Positions 20,064-30,578 of a stretch of DNA of 64,000 bases are shown one piece after another. Every line of letters begins with the position of its first letter. The first letter of the stretch is position 1. Below the pieces are notes generated by a model that was given only the letters and a program-made list of their open reading frames with translations, was not told where the DNA came from and searched no databases. The translations under genes were made by a program, and so were the position numbers. Origin of the DNA: Pseudomonas sp. PSE14 (GTDB taxonomy: Bacteria; Pseudomonadota; Gammaproteobacteria; Pseudomonadales; Pseudomonadaceae); contig NZ_CP115669.1 of the NCBI RefSeq assembly GCF_029203285.1, positions 5,146,001-5,210,000 on the forward strand, given 5' to 3'.

Positions 20064-21770
20064 ATGAGCGACAGCTTCATCACACAGTGCCCCCATTGCC
20101 AGACCCGCTTCCGCGTCAACTCGGCGCAATTGGGCGCGGCCAGCGGTAACGTGCGCTGTGGAACCTGCCTGAAGGTATTCAACGCCCCGCAGAACATGCT
20201 GGACGAGCCGACGGCGGCACCGACCCTGACGAACGTGGTTCCGCCACCGGCCGCTCCCGCGAAGCCGGAGCCAGCGCCCGTACCGGCGCCGAAACCCGTG
20301 GTGGAACCGGCGGCGCCAGCCCCGGCCATGGCAGTCCCTGCCCCCACGCCAGCCGCCGCCACCCCGGAACAGCCGAAGCCGTCGCCCGCCCCCGGCACGG
20401 CCACCCTCGGTTGGCCACTGGCCCCCCATGCGGCGCGACACTCCAGCGACGTCGCGGAAAAGCCCGTCGCCCCCGAACCCAAGGTGGAAGCCAGACCGCT
20501 CATCCAGCCGGAGCCGCGCCCCGAACCAGCTCCAGCTCCAGCTCCAGCTCCAGCTCCAGCTCCAGCTCCAGCTCCAGCTCCAGCTCCAGCTCCAGCTCCA
20601 GCTCCAGCAGTAGTATCGGCCCCGGCCGCTTCGATAGCGGCAACACCGGCGCCAGCCCCGATTCCCAGCGAGCCGGCCAAGGCCGAAACCGCGCCGGCGA
20701 AGCAGGACGAAACGCTGTGGATCCACGACGACCTGGACCTGGACAGCCTCAACCTCGACGAAGAGCTGGCCAAGCTGGACGAGTTCGAACTGTCCCAGGA
20801 ATTCCTCAGCATCGATCGCGCGCCCGCCCCCAGCGAGGCCCTGCAGATCAAGCAGGAAGAGAAGCGCGACCCGCACGACGAACGCTGGGCCGAAGCCCTG
20901 CTGCAGTCGGAACAGCCTGCCGGCAATCGCGCCGTCCGACAGGAACCCAACCTCGGTCAACTGCCGGCCGATGAGCCGGAAGAACCCGCCCCCAGCGCTC
21001 GCCTCGTGGCCGACAAGGAACCTGAGGAAGAGCCCGAGGAAGAACCGGACGAAGAGCCCCGGATCGAACCGGCTCCGCTCAGCGCCGTGGACGACGAGGA
21101 AAAGCTGCCCACCTTCAGCGCCCGCCGCGACGACGATGAGCCCGAGCACATCGAAGACGATCACGACGACGAACCTGCCGTCGACACAGGTAGCAACGCT
21201 CGCCGCGCCGAACCCGCGCTGCGCAACGACGCCCTGCACGACCTGAGCGACGAACCGCTGCAACTGGACTGGCAGAAACCCAAGCGCCGCTGGGGCCGCA
21301 ACCTGTTCTGGCTGCTGCTGATCCTGCTTGCGCTGGCCGCCCTCGCCGGGCAGTACATCGCCTACCACTTCGAGGAACTGGCCCGCCAGGACCAGTACCG
21401 CCCCTGGTTCGCCCAGGCTTGCCCGGAACTGGGCTGCACCCTGCCCTCCAAGGTGGACGTGGAACAGATCCGCAGCAGCAACCTGGTGGTGCGCAGCCAC
21501 CCGGACTTCAGCGGTGCCCTGGTGGTCGACGCGATCATCTACAACCGCGCGAACTTCTCCCAGCCCTTCCCGCTGCTGGAAATGCGCTTCGCCGACCTGA
21601 ACGGCCAACTGATCGCCAGCCGCCGCTTCAAGCCCAGCGAATACCTCTCGGGCGAGCTGGCCGGGCAAAGCGAAATGCCGCCGCAGACGCCGATCCACAT
21701 CTCCCTGGACATCCTCGATCCGGGTCCGAAGGCCGTGAACTACAGTCTGAGCTTCCACTCGCCGGAGTGA
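20064..21770 (+). CDS. Zinc-ribbon and DUF3426 membrane protein with Pro-Ala linker
   Basis: The 568-residue protein begins with a zinc ribbon, CPHCQTRF then VRCGTCLKVF (MJ0042-type). A very long low-complexity Pro/Ala-rich and acidic linker covers residues ~55-405. One membrane helix follows near residue 415 (LFWLLLILLALAALAG), then a C-terminal DUF3426 domain. The topology implies a cytoplasmic zinc ribbon and a periplasmic DUF3426 domain. The role is unknown in the family. The linker contains a perfect hexanucleotide tandem repeat coding Pro-Ala, so its length can change without a frameshift. Location between prmA and dusB-fis is typical of Pseudomonas. Confidence 0.88.
   Translation: MSDSFITQCPHCQTRFRVNSAQLGAASGNVRCGTCLKVFNAPQNMLDEPTAAPTLTNVVPPPAAPAKPEPAPVPAPKPVVEPAAPAPAMAVPAPTPAAATPEQPKPSPAPGTATLGWPLAPHAARHSSDVAEKPVAPEPKVEARPLIQPEPRPEPAPAPAPAPAPAPAPAPAPAPAPAPAPAVVSAPAASIAATPAPAPIPSEPAKAETAPAKQDETLWIHDDLDLDSLNLDEELAKLDEFELSQEFLSIDRAPAPSEALQIKQEEKRDPHDERWAEALLQSEQPAGNRAVRQEPNLGQLPADEPEEPAPSARLVADKEPEEEPEEEPDEEPRIEPAPLSAVDDEEKLPTFSARRDDDEPEHIEDDHDDEPAVDTGSNARRAEPALRNDALHDLSDEPLQLDWQKPKRRWGRNLFWLLLILLALAALAGQYIAYHFEELARQDQYRPWFAQACPELGCTLPSKVDVEQIRSSNLVVRSHPDFSGALVVDAIIYNRANFSQPFPLLEMRFADLNGQLIASRRFKPSEYLSGELAGQSEMPPQTPIHISLDILDPGPKAVNYSLSFHSPE
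20526..20608 (+). repeat. Hexanucleotide tandem repeat CCAGCT, about 14 copies
   Basis: About 83 bp of uninterrupted CCAGCT units code alternating Pro and Ala in the linker of the DUF3426 protein. All copies are identical, which points to recent slippage expansion. Confidence 0.95.
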
Positions 21771-21992
21771 CCCGGCGAGTAGCCCAAAAGGCCGCCCAGC
21801 GCCAGTTCCGCTCGTCTTCCTACCTTGGGTGATAAGCCGCGAGCTGTTCAGAATTTATCCAAATTCGCCTTTATCCGGTCATCGAGAGCGGGTATCATGC
21901 CCTCCCTTTTTTGCTAGCACCGGTGGCAGGCCCCGAAACGCTCCCGCGAGTCTTACAGCGCGCGGCGCATCGGTGTTCCCGCCCCATTAACC

Positions 21993-23000
21993 ATGGAACT
22001 CAGGTCGGTGGTACGCATCGGCTCCTACACACTGCCCAACAGACTGATCCTGGCCCCGATGGCCGGCGTTACCGATCGTCCGTTCCGCCAGCTGTGCCGC
22101 CGCCTTGGCGCCGGCATGGTGGTCTCGGAAATGGTCACCAGCGACGTCCGCCTGTGGAATAGCCGCAAGTCGCGCCTGCGCCTGCAGCACGACAACGAGG
22201 ACCAGCCGCGTTCGGTGCAGATCGCCGGCGGCGACCCGCAGATGCTCGCGGAAGCCGCACGGTGCAACGTGGAGCTCGGCGCCCAGATCATCGACATCAA
22301 CATGGGCTGTCCGGCGAAGAAGGTGTGCAACAAGGCCGCGGGCTCCGCGCTGATGAAGGATGAACGGCTGGTGGCCGACATCCTCGAGGCGGTGGTCGCG
22401 GAGGTAGAGGTGCCCGTCACCCTGAAGATTCGCACCGGCTGGGACCGGTCGAACAAGAACGGTGTGACGGTGGCGCGGATCGCCGAGCAGTCGGGCATCC
22501 AGGCGCTGGCGGTGCACGGCAGGACCCGCGCCGAACTCTACACCGGCGAAGCGGAGTACGAAACCATCGCGGCGATCAAGCAGGCGGTTTCCATTCCGGT
22601 CTTCGCCAACGGTGATATCGATTCGCCGCAGAAGGCACGGCAGGTGCTCGAGCTGACCGGGGTGGACGCCCTGCTGATCGGACGCGCCGCCCAGGGCAGG
22701 CCCTGGATCTTCCGCGAGATCGATCATTACCTGGGCACCGGCGAAACATTGCCGGCGCCGAGTCTGCACGAAGTGGAGAGCATCCTGCTCGAACACCTCG
22801 CTGCATTGCATGCGTTTTATGGGGAAGACATGGGTGTGCGAATTGCCCGCAAGCACGTGGGCTGGTACCTCGCCACCCTGCCGGGTGCGGCGGAGTTCCG
22901 CACCCTGTTCAATCGTTTGCAGGACACGGATGCACAGAGCGCCAGCGTCAGGCAGTTCTTCGCCGAGCGCCACAATAACGGAGAAGGGGTGGCCGCATGA
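21993..23000 (+). CDS. dusB: tRNA-dihydrouridine synthase B
   Basis: DusB is an FMN enzyme that reduces uridine in the tRNA D-loop. The 335-residue protein shows the TIM-barrel start [17 protein letters not shown] and the catalytic-cysteine motif [10 protein letters not shown]. The FMN phosphate segments ([30 protein letters not shown]) are also present. It is the first gene of dusB-fis, a conserved pair. The fis ATG overlaps the dusB stop (ATGA). The gap upstream (21771-21992) carries a possible promoter with TATCAT near 21893. Confidence 0.96.
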   Translation: MELRSVVRIGSYTLPNRLILAPMAGVTDRPFRQLCRRLGAGMVVSEMVTSDVRLWNSRKSRLRLQHDNEDQPRSVQIAGGDPQMLAEAARCNVELGAQIIDINMGCPAKKVCNKAAGSALMKDERLVADILEAVVAEVEVPVTLKIRTGWDRSNKNGVTVARIAEQSGIQALAVHGRTRAELYTGEAEYETIAAIKQAVSIPVFANGDIDSPQKARQVLELTGVDALLIGRAAQGRPWIFREIDHYLGTGETLPAPSLHEVESILLEHLAALHAFYGEDMGVRIARKHVGWYLATLPGAAEFRTLFNRLQDTDAQSASVRQFFAERHNNGEGVAA

Positions 23001-23317
23001 CAACGATGACCGAGACATTAGTGAGTGGAATGACACCCGTGAGCGACAACACCAACCTTAAGCAGCACCTGACCACTCCGACGCAGGAGGGCCAGACCCT
23101 CCGCGACAGCGTGGAAAAGGCCCTGCACAACTATTTCGCCCATCTCGAAGGGCAGCCGGTCACGGACGTGTACAACATGGTGCTTTGCGAAGTCGAAGCG
23201 CCGCTGCTGGAAACCGTCATGAACTACGTGAAGGGGAACCAGACCAAAGCCTCCGAACTGCTGGGCCTGAACCGCGGGACCCTGCGCAAGAAACTCAAGC
23301 AGTACGACCTTCTCTGA
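22997..23317 (+). CDS. fis: Nucleoid-associated DNA-binding protein Fis
   Basis: Fis bends DNA and tunes rRNA and growth-phase genes. The 106-residue product has the dimerisation helices in the middle and the C-terminal helix-turn-helix [20 protein letters not shown], which is diagnostic. It overlaps the dusB stop by four bases, so its level is tied to dusB translation. Other in-frame ATGs within the first 12 codons could also be used. Confidence 0.97.
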   Translation: MTTMTETLVSGMTPVSDNTNLKQHLTTPTQEGQTLRDSVEKALHNYFAHLEGQPVTDVYNMVLCEVEAPLLETVMNYVKGNQTKASELLGLNRGTLRKKLKQYDLL

Positions 23318-23404
23318 CAGGTGGCAGGCGCGGGGCCGCGACCGATCGGTCGGCAGGGCCTGCGCCTGACACGCGAAAAGCCCGAAGCCTTTGTGGAAGC
23401 CGTT

Positions 23405-25006
23405 ATGACCGACCAAACCACCCGCCTGCCCATCCGCCGCGCGCTGATCAGCGTTTCCGACAAGACCGGCGTCGTCGATTTCGCCCGTGAGCTGGTTGCC
23501 CTCGGCGTGGAGATCCTCTCCACCGGCGGCACCTACAAGCTGCTCAAGGACAACGGTATCGCCGCCGTGGAAGTGGCCGACTACACCGGCTTCCCGGAAA
23601 TGATGGACGGCCGCGTGAAGACCCTGCACCCGAAAGTGCACGGCGGCATCCTCGGCCGTCGCGACATCGACGGCGCGGTGATGGAAGAGCACGGCATCAA
23701 GCCGATCGACCTGGTCGCGGTCAACCTCTACCCCTTCGCCGCCACCGTGGCCAAGCCGGGCTGCACCCTGCCGGACGCCATCGAGAACATCGACATCGGC
23801 GGCCCGACCATGGTCCGCAGCGCGGCGAAGAATCACAAGGACGTCGCCATCGTGGTCAACTCCAGCGACTACGAAGGCGTCATCGCGGCCCTGAAGGACG
23901 GCGGCCTGACCTACGCCCAGCGCTTCAACCTGGCCCTCAAGGCGTTCGAGCACACCTCCGCCTACGACGGCATGATTGCCAACTACCTGGGCACCATCGA
24001 CCAGAACGCCGAGACCCTGTCCACCGAGAACCGCCTGCAGTTCCCGCGCACCTTCAACAGCCAGTTCATCAAGGCCCAGGACATGCGCTACGGCGAGAAC
24101 CCGCACCAGAGCGCGGCGTTCTACGTCGAGGGCGGCGAGGCCAGCGTCTCCACCGCCGTCCAGCTGCAGGGCAAGGAACTGTCGTTCAACAACGTGGCCG
24201 ACACCGACGCCGCGCTGGAGTGCGTGAAGAGCTTCGTCAAGCCGGCCTGCGTCATCGTCAAGCACGCCAACCCGTGCGGCGTGGCCGTGGTCCCGGAAAA
24301 CGAAGGCGGCATCCGCAAGGCCTATGACCTGGCCTACGCCACCGACACCGAGTCGGCCTTCGGCGGCATCATCGCCTTCAACCGCGAGCTGGACGGCGAG
24401 ACCGCCCAGGCCATCGTCGAGCGCCAGTTCGTCGAAGTCATCATCGCCCCGAAAGTTTCCGAAGCCGCCCGCGCCGTCGTCGCCGCTAAGGCCAACGTGC
24501 GTCTGCTGGAATGCGGCGAGTGGCCGGCCGAGCGCCCTGCCGGCTGGGACTTCAAGCGCGTCAACGGCGGCCTGCTGGTGCAGAGCCGCGACATCGGCAT
24601 GATCACCGCCGATGACCTGAAGATCGTCACCCAGCGCGCCCCGAGCGAGCAGGAAATCCACGACCTGATCTTCGCCTGGAAAGTCGCCAAGTTCGTCAAG
24701 TCCAACGCCATCGTCTACGCCAAGAACCGCCAGACCGTCGGTGTCGGCGCCGGGCAGATGAGCCGCGTCAACTCCGCCCGCATTGCCGCCATCAAGGCCG
24801 AGCATGCTGGCCTGGAAGTGAAGGGTGCGGTCATGGCTTCCGACGCCTTCTTCCCGTTCCGCGACGGCATCGACAACGCTGCCAAGGCCGGCATCACCGC
24901 GGTGATCCAGCCAGGTGGTTCGATGCGCGACAACGAAGTGATTGCAGCCGCCGACGAAGCCGGCATCGCGATGGTGTTCACCGGCATGCGCCACTTCAGG
25001 CATTAA
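23405..25006 (+). CDS. purH: Bifunctional AICAR transformylase / IMP cyclohydrolase
   Basis: PurH performs the last two steps of IMP synthesis. The 533-residue protein starts [22 protein letters not shown]. It has an N-terminal MGS-like cyclohydrolase domain (residues 1-200, [18 protein letters not shown]) and a C-terminal AICAR transformylase domain with the KHANPCG motif and GAGQMSRV. Length and motifs are canonical. It is 87 bp after fis and 236 bp before purD; the gap to purD holds palindromic repeats. Confidence 0.97.
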   Translation: MTDQTTRLPIRRALISVSDKTGVVDFARELVALGVEILSTGGTYKLLKDNGIAAVEVADYTGFPEMMDGRVKTLHPKVHGGILGRRDIDGAVMEEHGIKPIDLVAVNLYPFAATVAKPGCTLPDAIENIDIGGPTMVRSAAKNHKDVAIVVNSSDYEGVIAALKDGGLTYAQRFNLALKAFEHTSAYDGMIANYLGTIDQNAETLSTENRLQFPRTFNSQFIKAQDMRYGENPHQSAAFYVEGGEASVSTAVQLQGKELSFNNVADTDAALECVKSFVKPACVIVKHANPCGVAVVPENEGGIRKAYDLAYATDTESAFGGIIAFNRELDGETAQAIVERQFVEVIIAPKVSEAARAVVAAKANVRLLECGEWPAERPAGWDFKRVNGGLLVQSRDIGMITADDLKIVTQRAPSEQEIHDLIFAWKVAKFVKSNAIVYAKNRQTVGVGAGQMSRVNSARIAAIKAEHAGLEVKGAVMASDAFFPFRDGIDNAAKAGITAVIQPGGSMRDNEVIAAADEAGIAMVFTGMRHFRH

Positions 25007-25044
25007 GGTGGATCGGACGCGCTGAAGCAGGCATCTGCTGCGTT

Positions 25045-25104
25045 GCCCGAGCGTTCCCCAATGCTCATTGCCAGAAGGCAACTCCGCTTGGTGAACGCTC
25101 GGGC
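25045..25104. repeat. Inverted repeat (12-bp arms) in the purH-purD gap
   Basis: GCCCGAGCGTTC at 25045-25056 is exactly complementary to 25093-25104, with an inner GCC/GGC pair. A second small palindrome of the GGGTGGAGCGAAGCGATACCC type lies at about 25190-25206, just before the purD leader. Both look like dispersed intergenic repeats; no gene is seen in this gap. Confidence 0.7.
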
Positions 25105-25242
25105 GCCTTGCATCTACCCGCTTCATCGCGCCCCTTGAGATCGGTTTGTGAAGAGCGGACTGATCGTGAGAATTCGTAGCCTGGGTGGAGCGAAGCGATA
25201 CCCGGGAATCCGGCAGGTCCGGAACTGTTCAGGAGATTTCCA

Positions 25243-26532
25243 ATGAACGTACTCATCATCGGCAGCGGCGGTCGCGAGCACGCGCTGGCCTGGAAGGTCG
25301 CGCAGGATTCGCGCGTGCAGAAGGTCTTCGTCGCGCCGGGCAACGCTGGCACCGCTACCGAAGCCAAGTGCGAGAACGTCGCCATCGACGTGCTGGCCCT
25401 GGAAGAGCTGGCCGACTTCGCCGCGAAGAACGTGCAGCTGACCATCGTCGGCCCCGAAGCCCCGCTGGTGAAAGGCGTGGTCGACCTGTTCCGCTCCCGC
25501 GGCCTGGACATCTTCGGCCCCACCGCTGGCGCGGCGCAGCTGGAAGGCTCCAAGGCCTTCACCAAGGACTTCCTCGCGCGCCACAAGATCCCCACCGCCG
25601 ACTACCAGAACTTCACCGAAGTCGAGCCGGCCCTGGCCTACCTGAAAGAGAAAGGCGCGCCCATCGTGATCAAGGCCGACGGCCTGGCCGCGGGCAAGGG
25701 CGTGATCGTCGCCATGACCCTGGCCGAAGCCGAGGAAGCCGTGCGCGACATGCTCGCCGGCAATGCCTTCGGTGACGCCGGTTCGCGCGTGGTGATCGAG
25801 GAGTTCCTCGACGGCGAGGAAGCCAGCTTCATCGTCATGGTCGACGGCCAGAACGTGCTGCCCATGGCCACCAGCCAGGACCACAAGCGCGTCGGCGACG
25901 CCGACACCGGCCCGAACACCGGCGGCATGGGCGCCTACTCCCCCGCTCCGGTCGTGACAGCCGACGTGCACAAGCGGGTGATGGACGAAGTGATCTACCC
26001 GACCGTGCGCGGCATGGCCGAGGAAGGCAACGTCTACACCGGTTTCCTGTATGCCGGCCTGATGATCGACAAGAACGGCGCGCCGAAGGTCATCGAGTTC
26101 AACTGCCGCTTCGGCGACCCGGAAACCCAGCCGATCATGGTCCGCCTGGAAAGCTCCCTGGTCCTGCTGGTCGAGGCCGCCCTGGCCAAGGCGCTGGACA
26201 AGGTCGAAGCCACCTGGGACCCGCGTCCCACCGTAGGCGTCGTACTGGCCGCCGGCGGCTACCCGGGCGACTACGCCAAGGGTGACGTCATCGAGGGCCT
26301 GGACGAAGCCGCCAAGCTCGACGGCAAGGTGTTCCACGCCGGTACCGCGCTGAAGGACGGCCAGGTCGTCACCAGCGGCGGCCGTGTGCTGTGCGCCACC
26401 GCCATCGGCCCGAGCGTGTCTTCGGCCCAGGAACAGGCCTACCGCCTGGCGGAAAAGATCCGCTGGAACGGCTGCTTCTACCGCAAGGACATCGGCTACC
26501 GCGCCATTGCCCGCGAGCGCGGCGAGGGCTGA
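25243..26532 (+). CDS. purD: Phosphoribosylamine-glycine ligase (GARS)
   Basis: PurD joins glycine to phosphoribosylamine in purine synthesis. The 429-residue ATP-grasp protein starts MNVLIIGSGGREHALAWK and has IKADGLAAGKGVIVA, the DHKRVGDADTGPNTGGMGAY block and the metal-binding IEFNCRFGDPETQ. All are diagnostic. An AGGAG ribosome site precedes the ATG. It is followed by a 14-bp-stem hairpin and then retS. Confidence 0.98.
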   Translation: MNVLIIGSGGREHALAWKVAQDSRVQKVFVAPGNAGTATEAKCENVAIDVLALEELADFAAKNVQLTIVGPEAPLVKGVVDLFRSRGLDIFGPTAGAAQLEGSKAFTKDFLARHKIPTADYQNFTEVEPALAYLKEKGAPIVIKADGLAAGKGVIVAMTLAEAEEAVRDMLAGNAFGDAGSRVVIEEFLDGEEASFIVMVDGQNVLPMATSQDHKRVGDADTGPNTGGMGAYSPAPVVTADVHKRVMDEVIYPTVRGMAEEGNVYTGFLYAGLMIDKNGAPKVIEFNCRFGDPETQPIMVRLESSLVLLVEAALAKALDKVEATWDPRPTVGVVLAAGGYPGDYAKGDVIEGLDEAAKLDGKVFHAGTALKDGQVVTSGGRVLCATAIGPSVSSAQEQAYRLAEKIRWNGCFYRKDIGYRAIARERGEG

Positions 26533-26537
26533 TGCCC

Positions 26538-26576
26538 GGTTGCCGGAGGCGTTCGATTGTGACGTCTCCGGCAACC
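26538..26576 (+). terminator. Hairpin after purD
   Basis: A 14-bp stem with one mismatch (GGTTGCCGGAGGCG at 26538-26551) starts 5 bp after the purD stop. No T-tract follows, so the strength is uncertain. Confidence 0.55.
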
Positions 26577-26598
26577 CATCCCCGCGTGCCCGTGTGGA

Positions 26599-26627
26599 TT
26601 ACGGCCTTTTGCGCACTTGGCTATAAT
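26599..26627 (+). promoter_or_regulatory. Putative sigma-70 promoter of retS
   Basis: A perfect TATAAT (26622-26627) lies 17 bp after a weak -35 (TTACGG), about 30 bp upstream of the retS GTG start. The weak -35 suggests an activator or moderate strength. Confidence 0.5.
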
Positions 26628-26657
26628 CGGGCCACTCACTACCGAAGGGACTTCGCC

Positions 26658-29465
26658 GTGCGCCGGCTCTGGACTGCCACAGGACTCCTCGTCAGCTTGC
26701 TGCTGGCCGCCCTGGTCTGTGTTCCGACCTTTGCGGCAAGCCAGGACCCCGGCTGGTCGCAGCTCCACGACAACGACGCCCGCCTGCAAGTGCAGGACAT
26801 CCTCTCCCCGCGCTACAGCACCCTCTTCAGCCCGCTCGACATCAACGACCTGCACGCCCCCGCCGGCCCCGGCGCCACCTGGCTGCACTACCGCCTGCCC
26901 GTCAGCGAGTCGCCGCGGCAACTGCGCCTGTTCGCCCCCAGCCTGGACAGCTTCGAACTCTTCATCGTCCACGGCCAGCATGTGCTGGAGCAGAAGAGCG
27001 CCGGCAACCTGTCGCCGCTGCAACGCCCGCTGCTGAGCAGCGATATGGTCCTGCCGCTGCGCGACGCCGCCGAACCGCTCGACCTTTACCTGCGCCTGGC
27101 CTCCAGCCAGCCGCTGCGACCGAACATCAGCATCGAAGACGCCAACCAGCCGAACAACGAACAACGCCCGCTGCATTTCGGCATCCTGATCGGCTGTCTC
27201 GCCATGCTGCTGGTCTACAACCTCGTGCGTTTCGCCTACACCCGCGTCCCCAGCGGCCTATGGCTCGCCGGAGTGCACGCCAGCCTGCTGCTGGCCTGCC
27301 TCACCCTGTTCGGCCTTTTGAGCCCCTGGTATGGCACCCACCAGTCCTGGCAACCGCTGACCGCCCAGCTCAGCCTGGTACTGACGCTGTTCTGCGCCCT
27401 GGGCTACACCGCCAGCTTCTTCAGGGGCCTCACCCCGCGCCTGCCGCTCAAGCGGCTGCTGCTGGGCGGCACCGCTGGCCTGCTGGTGCTGAGCACCGCG
27501 CTCCACCTGCTGCTCGCCTTCCCCATCAGCGACCTGGTCTACGGCCTGATCACCCTGGTCAGCCTGGGAATGCTCTCGGTGGCGCTCTACTACTGGACCC
27601 ACTCCTACCAGCCGGCGCGGCTGTTCGCCGCGGGCATGGGCCTCTTCGTTCTGGTCTGGTGCCTCAGCCTGCCCTCGCTGCTGGGCTACCTGCCGACCCG
27701 CGCCGAATGGCTGGGCAGCGGCCTGCTCGGGCTCAGCGCGCTGGTCGGCTTCCTGCTCAGCCTCGCCCTCGCCGAGCGCCAGCGCAAACTCCAGGAAGAG
27801 CAGTTCGCCGCCAGCCGCCAGCGCGCCGCCAGCGTCGCCGAGCTCAAGGCCAAGGGTGACTTCCTGGCCAAGATCAGCCACGAGATCCGCACCCCCATGA
27901 ATGGCGTGCTGGGCATGACCGAGCTGCTGCTTGGCACGCCGCTGTCGGCCAAGCAGCGCGACTACGTGCAGACCATCCACAGCGCCGGCAACGAGCTACT
28001 GGCGCTGATCAACGAGATCCTCGACATCTCCAAGCTGGAGTCCGGGCAGATCGAGCTGGACGAAGTGCAGTTCGACCTCGGTGCGCTGATCGAGGACTGC
28101 CTGGCGATCTTCCGCGCCAAGGCCGAGCAGCAGCGGGTCGAGCTGATCAGCTTCACACAGCCGAAGGTGCCACGCATCGTCAGCGGCGACCCGACGCGCC
28201 TGCGCCAGGCCGTGCTGAGCCTGTTGGACAATGCCTTCAAGCAGACCGACGAAGGCGAAATCCTGCTGGTGGTCGCGCTGGACGGTCCGCCGGACCGCCC
28301 GCGCCTGCGCATCGCCGTACAGGACAGCGGCCGCCCGCTGGACGACGAAGACCGCCAGGCACTGCTCACCGCCGAACTGCACAGCCGCGACTTCCTCTCT
28401 GCGACCCGCCTGAGCAGCCGCCTCGGGTTGATCATCGCGCGCCAGCTGGTTCGCCTGATGTCCGGCGACTTTGGAATAGAGAGCGGTATCGAAAGCGGCG
28501 ATGGCGCCGAAGGCGCCGGCAACCTGCTCTGGCTGAGCCTGCCGCTGGACCCGCAGCAGCTGCAGCAGCCCAACGCCGACCTCGACAGCCCGCTGCAGGG
28601 TGCGCGCCTGCTGGTGGTGGACGACAACCAGACCTGCCGCAAGGTGGTGGTGCAACAGTGCAGCGCGTGGGGCATGAGCGTCAGCGCCGTCTCATCCGGC
28701 AAGGAAGCGCTGGCCCAGCTGCGTACCAAGGCGCACCTGCGCGAATACTTCGACGTCGTCCTGCTCGACCAGGACATGCCCGGCATGACCGGCATGCAGC
28801 TGGCGACCAAGATCCAGGAAGACCCCAACCTCAACCACGACATCCTGCTGATCATGCTCACTGGCATCAGTAACGCGCCGAGCAAGATCATCGCCCGCAA
28901 CGCCGGCATCAAGCGCATCCTCGCAAAGCCGGTGGCGGGCTATACCCTCAAGGCGACCCTCGCCGAGGAACTCGGGCGGCGCGGCCCCAGTGGCGTGAGC
29001 AACTATCTGCAAACCACCAGCGAACCGGAGCCCGCGACGCCGCCGAGCGATTTCCGCATCCTGGTGGCCGAGGACAACAGCATCTCCACCAAGGTCATCC
29101 GCGGCATGCTGAGCAAGCTCAACCTGCAGCCGGACACCGCCAGCAACGGCGAGGAAGCCCTGGCCGCAATGAAAGCCACGCAGTACGACCTGGTGCTGAT
29201 GGACTGCGAGATGCCAGTGCTCGACGGCTTCTCCGCCACCGAACGCCTGCGCGCCTGGGAAGCCAACGAGCAGCGACCGCACACCCCGGTGGTGGCGCTC
29301 ACCGCGCACATCCTCAGCGAACACAAGGAGCGCGCGCGCCTGGTCGGCATGGACGGGCATATGGCCAAGCCGGTGGAGCTGTCGCAACTGCGCGAACTGG
29401 TGGCCTACTGGGTGGGCGAGCGCGACCGCCGGCTGCGCCAGCAGAGCGACGCACTGCCGTCCTGA
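26658..29465 (+). CDS. retS: Hybrid sensor kinase RetS
   Basis: RetS is the inner-membrane sensor that blocks GacS and so favours acute-virulence over biofilm genes in P. aeruginosa. The 935-residue protein has a signal-type N-terminus, a periplasmic 7TMR-DISMED2 sensor (residues ~25-165), seven membrane helices (~173-371), and a HisKA domain with His408 ([12 protein letters not shown]). A weakly conserved ATPase domain follows, then two receivers with Asp704 (LLDQDMPG) and Asp849 (LMDCEMPV). The GTG at 26658 is chosen because an AAGGGA site lies 7 nt upstream and the signal anchor begins there. The ATPase G1 box reads DSGRP, which fits the known lack of normal kinase behaviour. Confidence 0.95.
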   Translation: MRRLWTATGLLVSLLLAALVCVPTFAASQDPGWSQLHDNDARLQVQDILSPRYSTLFSPLDINDLHAPAGPGATWLHYRLPVSESPRQLRLFAPSLDSFELFIVHGQHVLEQKSAGNLSPLQRPLLSSDMVLPLRDAAEPLDLYLRLASSQPLRPNISIEDANQPNNEQRPLHFGILIGCLAMLLVYNLVRFAYTRVPSGLWLAGVHASLLLACLTLFGLLSPWYGTHQSWQPLTAQLSLVLTLFCALGYTASFFRGLTPRLPLKRLLLGGTAGLLVLSTALHLLLAFPISDLVYGLITLVSLGMLSVALYYWTHSYQPARLFAAGMGLFVLVWCLSLPSLLGYLPTRAEWLGSGLLGLSALVGFLLSLALAERQRKLQEEQFAASRQRAASVAELKAKGDFLAKISHEIRTPMNGVLGMTELLLGTPLSAKQRDYVQTIHSAGNELLALINEILDISKLESGQIELDEVQFDLGALIEDCLAIFRAKAEQQRVELISFTQPKVPRIVSGDPTRLRQAVLSLLDNAFKQTDEGEILLVVALDGPPDRPRLRIAVQDSGRPLDDEDRQALLTAELHSRDFLSATRLSSRLGLIIARQLVRLMSGDFGIESGIESGDGAEGAGNLLWLSLPLDPQQLQQPNADLDSPLQGARLLVVDDNQTCRKVVVQQCSAWGMSVSAVSSGKEALAQLRTKAHLREYFDVVLLDQDMPGMTGMQLATKIQEDPNLNHDILLIMLTGISNAPSKIIARNAGIKRILAKPVAGYTLKATLAEELGRRGPSGVSNYLQTTSEPEPATPPSDFRILVAEDNSISTKVIRGMLSKLNLQPDTASNGEEALAAMKATQYDLVLMDCEMPVLDGFSATERLRAWEANEQRPHTPVVALTAHILSEHKERARLVGMDGHMAKPVELSQLRELVAYWVGERDRRLRQQSDALPS

Positions 29466-29484
29466 TTCCCGTATCAGGATTCCT

Positions 29485-29628
29485 GTAGGAGCGAGCTTGC
29501 TCGCGAACCGCAGGTTGCCGTTATTTGGGCATGAAGCGAAGCGCTGTTCGCGGACAAGGTCCGCTCCTACGAAAGCAGCACCTCCCCCTCGCACGCGACT
29601 CAACCGTAGGAGCGGACTCCGTCCGCGA
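29485..29628. repeat. Three REP-like palindromes (GTAGGAGCG family)
   Basis: Copies lie at 29485-29511 (plus), 29546-29570 (inverse) and 29606-29628 (plus). Each is an imperfect palindrome of the type GTAGGAGCGAGCTTGCTCGC or its GGAC variant. They fill the gap between retS and marC. Confidence 0.9.
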
Positions 29629-29747
29629 TCCCGATACGATGCCAATCGTGGACAGCGTCCACTCCCAGGCTGGATCATTTCTCCCGCACCGCCCCACCCG
29701 CTATGCTTTGCCCTGCCACACCTCTCTCAACCCGGACGAGTATCCCC

Positions 29748-30341
29748 ATGCATGTGTTGTCCAGCGTGTACCTGAAGATGCTGGTGCTCTACAGCCCCTT
29801 CTTCGTGCTGTCCTGCTTCATCAGCCTGAGCCGTGGTTTCGGTCCGCGCGACCGCAAGCACATGGCCTGGCGCGTGGCCCTGGCGGCGTTGATCGCCAGC
29901 GTGCTGCTGTACCTGTTCGGGCGCTACATCTTCACCCTGTTCGGCATCACCGCTGACGCCTTCCGCATCGGCGCAGGCTCAGTGCTGTTCATCTCCGCGC
30001 TGAGCATGGCCCAGGGGCGCTCGGCGGTGCAGAGCGACAACGTGCAGCAGGACGTCACCATCGTCCCGCTGACCATTCCGATCACCGTTGGCCCTGGCAC
30101 CATCGGCGCCCTCCTGGTCATGGGGGTGAACCAGGAATGGGAAAACAAGCTGCTGGCCATCGCGGCGATCTTCCTCGCCTGCCTGACACTGGGCATCACG
30201 TTGTACCTTTCCGACAAGATCGAAAAGATCCTCGGCGAGCAGGGCCTGCAGATCGTCAGCCGACTGATGGGCCTGTTCGTCTGCGCACTGGCGGCACAGA
30301 TCATCATGACCGGCGTGCGCGGCTACTTCGTTCCGCAGTAA
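29748..30341 (+). CDS. MarC-family integral membrane protein
   Basis: The 197-residue protein has six hydrophobic helices and the MarC/UPF0056 signature TIPITVGPGTIGALLVMG. The ATG at 29748 (MHVLSSVYLKMLVLYSPFF) was chosen because upstream codons overlap the repeat region. The family was once linked to multiple antibiotic resistance, but that link is not supported and the function is unknown. It sits between retS and the urea transporter on the same strand, but the 237-bp gap to urtA holds a separate promoter. Confidence 0.88.
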   Translation: MHVLSSVYLKMLVLYSPFFVLSCFISLSRGFGPRDRKHMAWRVALAALIASVLLYLFGRYIFTLFGITADAFRIGAGSVLFISALSMAQGRSAVQSDNVQQDVTIVPLTIPITVGPGTIGALLVMGVNQEWENKLLAIAAIFLACLTLGITLYLSDKIEKILGEQGLQIVSRLMGLFVCALAAQIIMTGVRGYFVPQ

Positions 30342-30343
30342 TG

Positions 30344-30398
30344 CGCACCATTGGGGAGCGCCGTGCGCCAAAGCGCGTTCGGCGCACCAAAGCCGCGC
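30344..30398 (+). promoter_or_regulatory. Two NtrC-like sites upstream of urtA
   Basis: GCAC-N7-GAGC starts at 30345 and GCAC-N7-GCGC at 30384; each has one mismatch to the GCAC-N7-GTGC core of NtrC sites. They lie about 70-120 bp before a sigma-54-like promoter, a usual enhancer distance. Confidence 0.45.
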
Positions 30399-30466
30399 AC
30401 TGAAAAACCTCACCCTTACGACAGAAAATCGCGTCCAGCCCATCTGCGCCGAGGCTTTTGCCTGTT

Positions 30467-30482
30467 TGGCACGGATGCTGCG
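30467..30482 (+). promoter_or_regulatory. Sigma-54-like promoter of urtA
   Basis: TGGCACGGATGCTGCG matches the -24 box (TGGCACG) fully and keeps the -12 GC at the correct spacing, with CTGC in place of TTGC. It lies about 97 bp upstream of the urtA ATG. Confidence 0.6.
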
Positions 30483-30578
30483 ATGGCAGCTGCGATCCCG
30501 CCCGGGGATCGCCCCATTTCCGGGGAAGCTGCCGCAACGGCAACTCCCCGCCCCTGGATAGCCAAGGAGGCTGCCGCG

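Noticed and set aside
20526..20608. Tandem hexanucleotide as a possible iteron origin
   Set aside because: The repeat lies within a coding linker in frame, and no replication gene is near.
29497..29956. Short frames in the retS-marC gap
   Set aside because: They read through REP palindromes and overlap marC in another frame.
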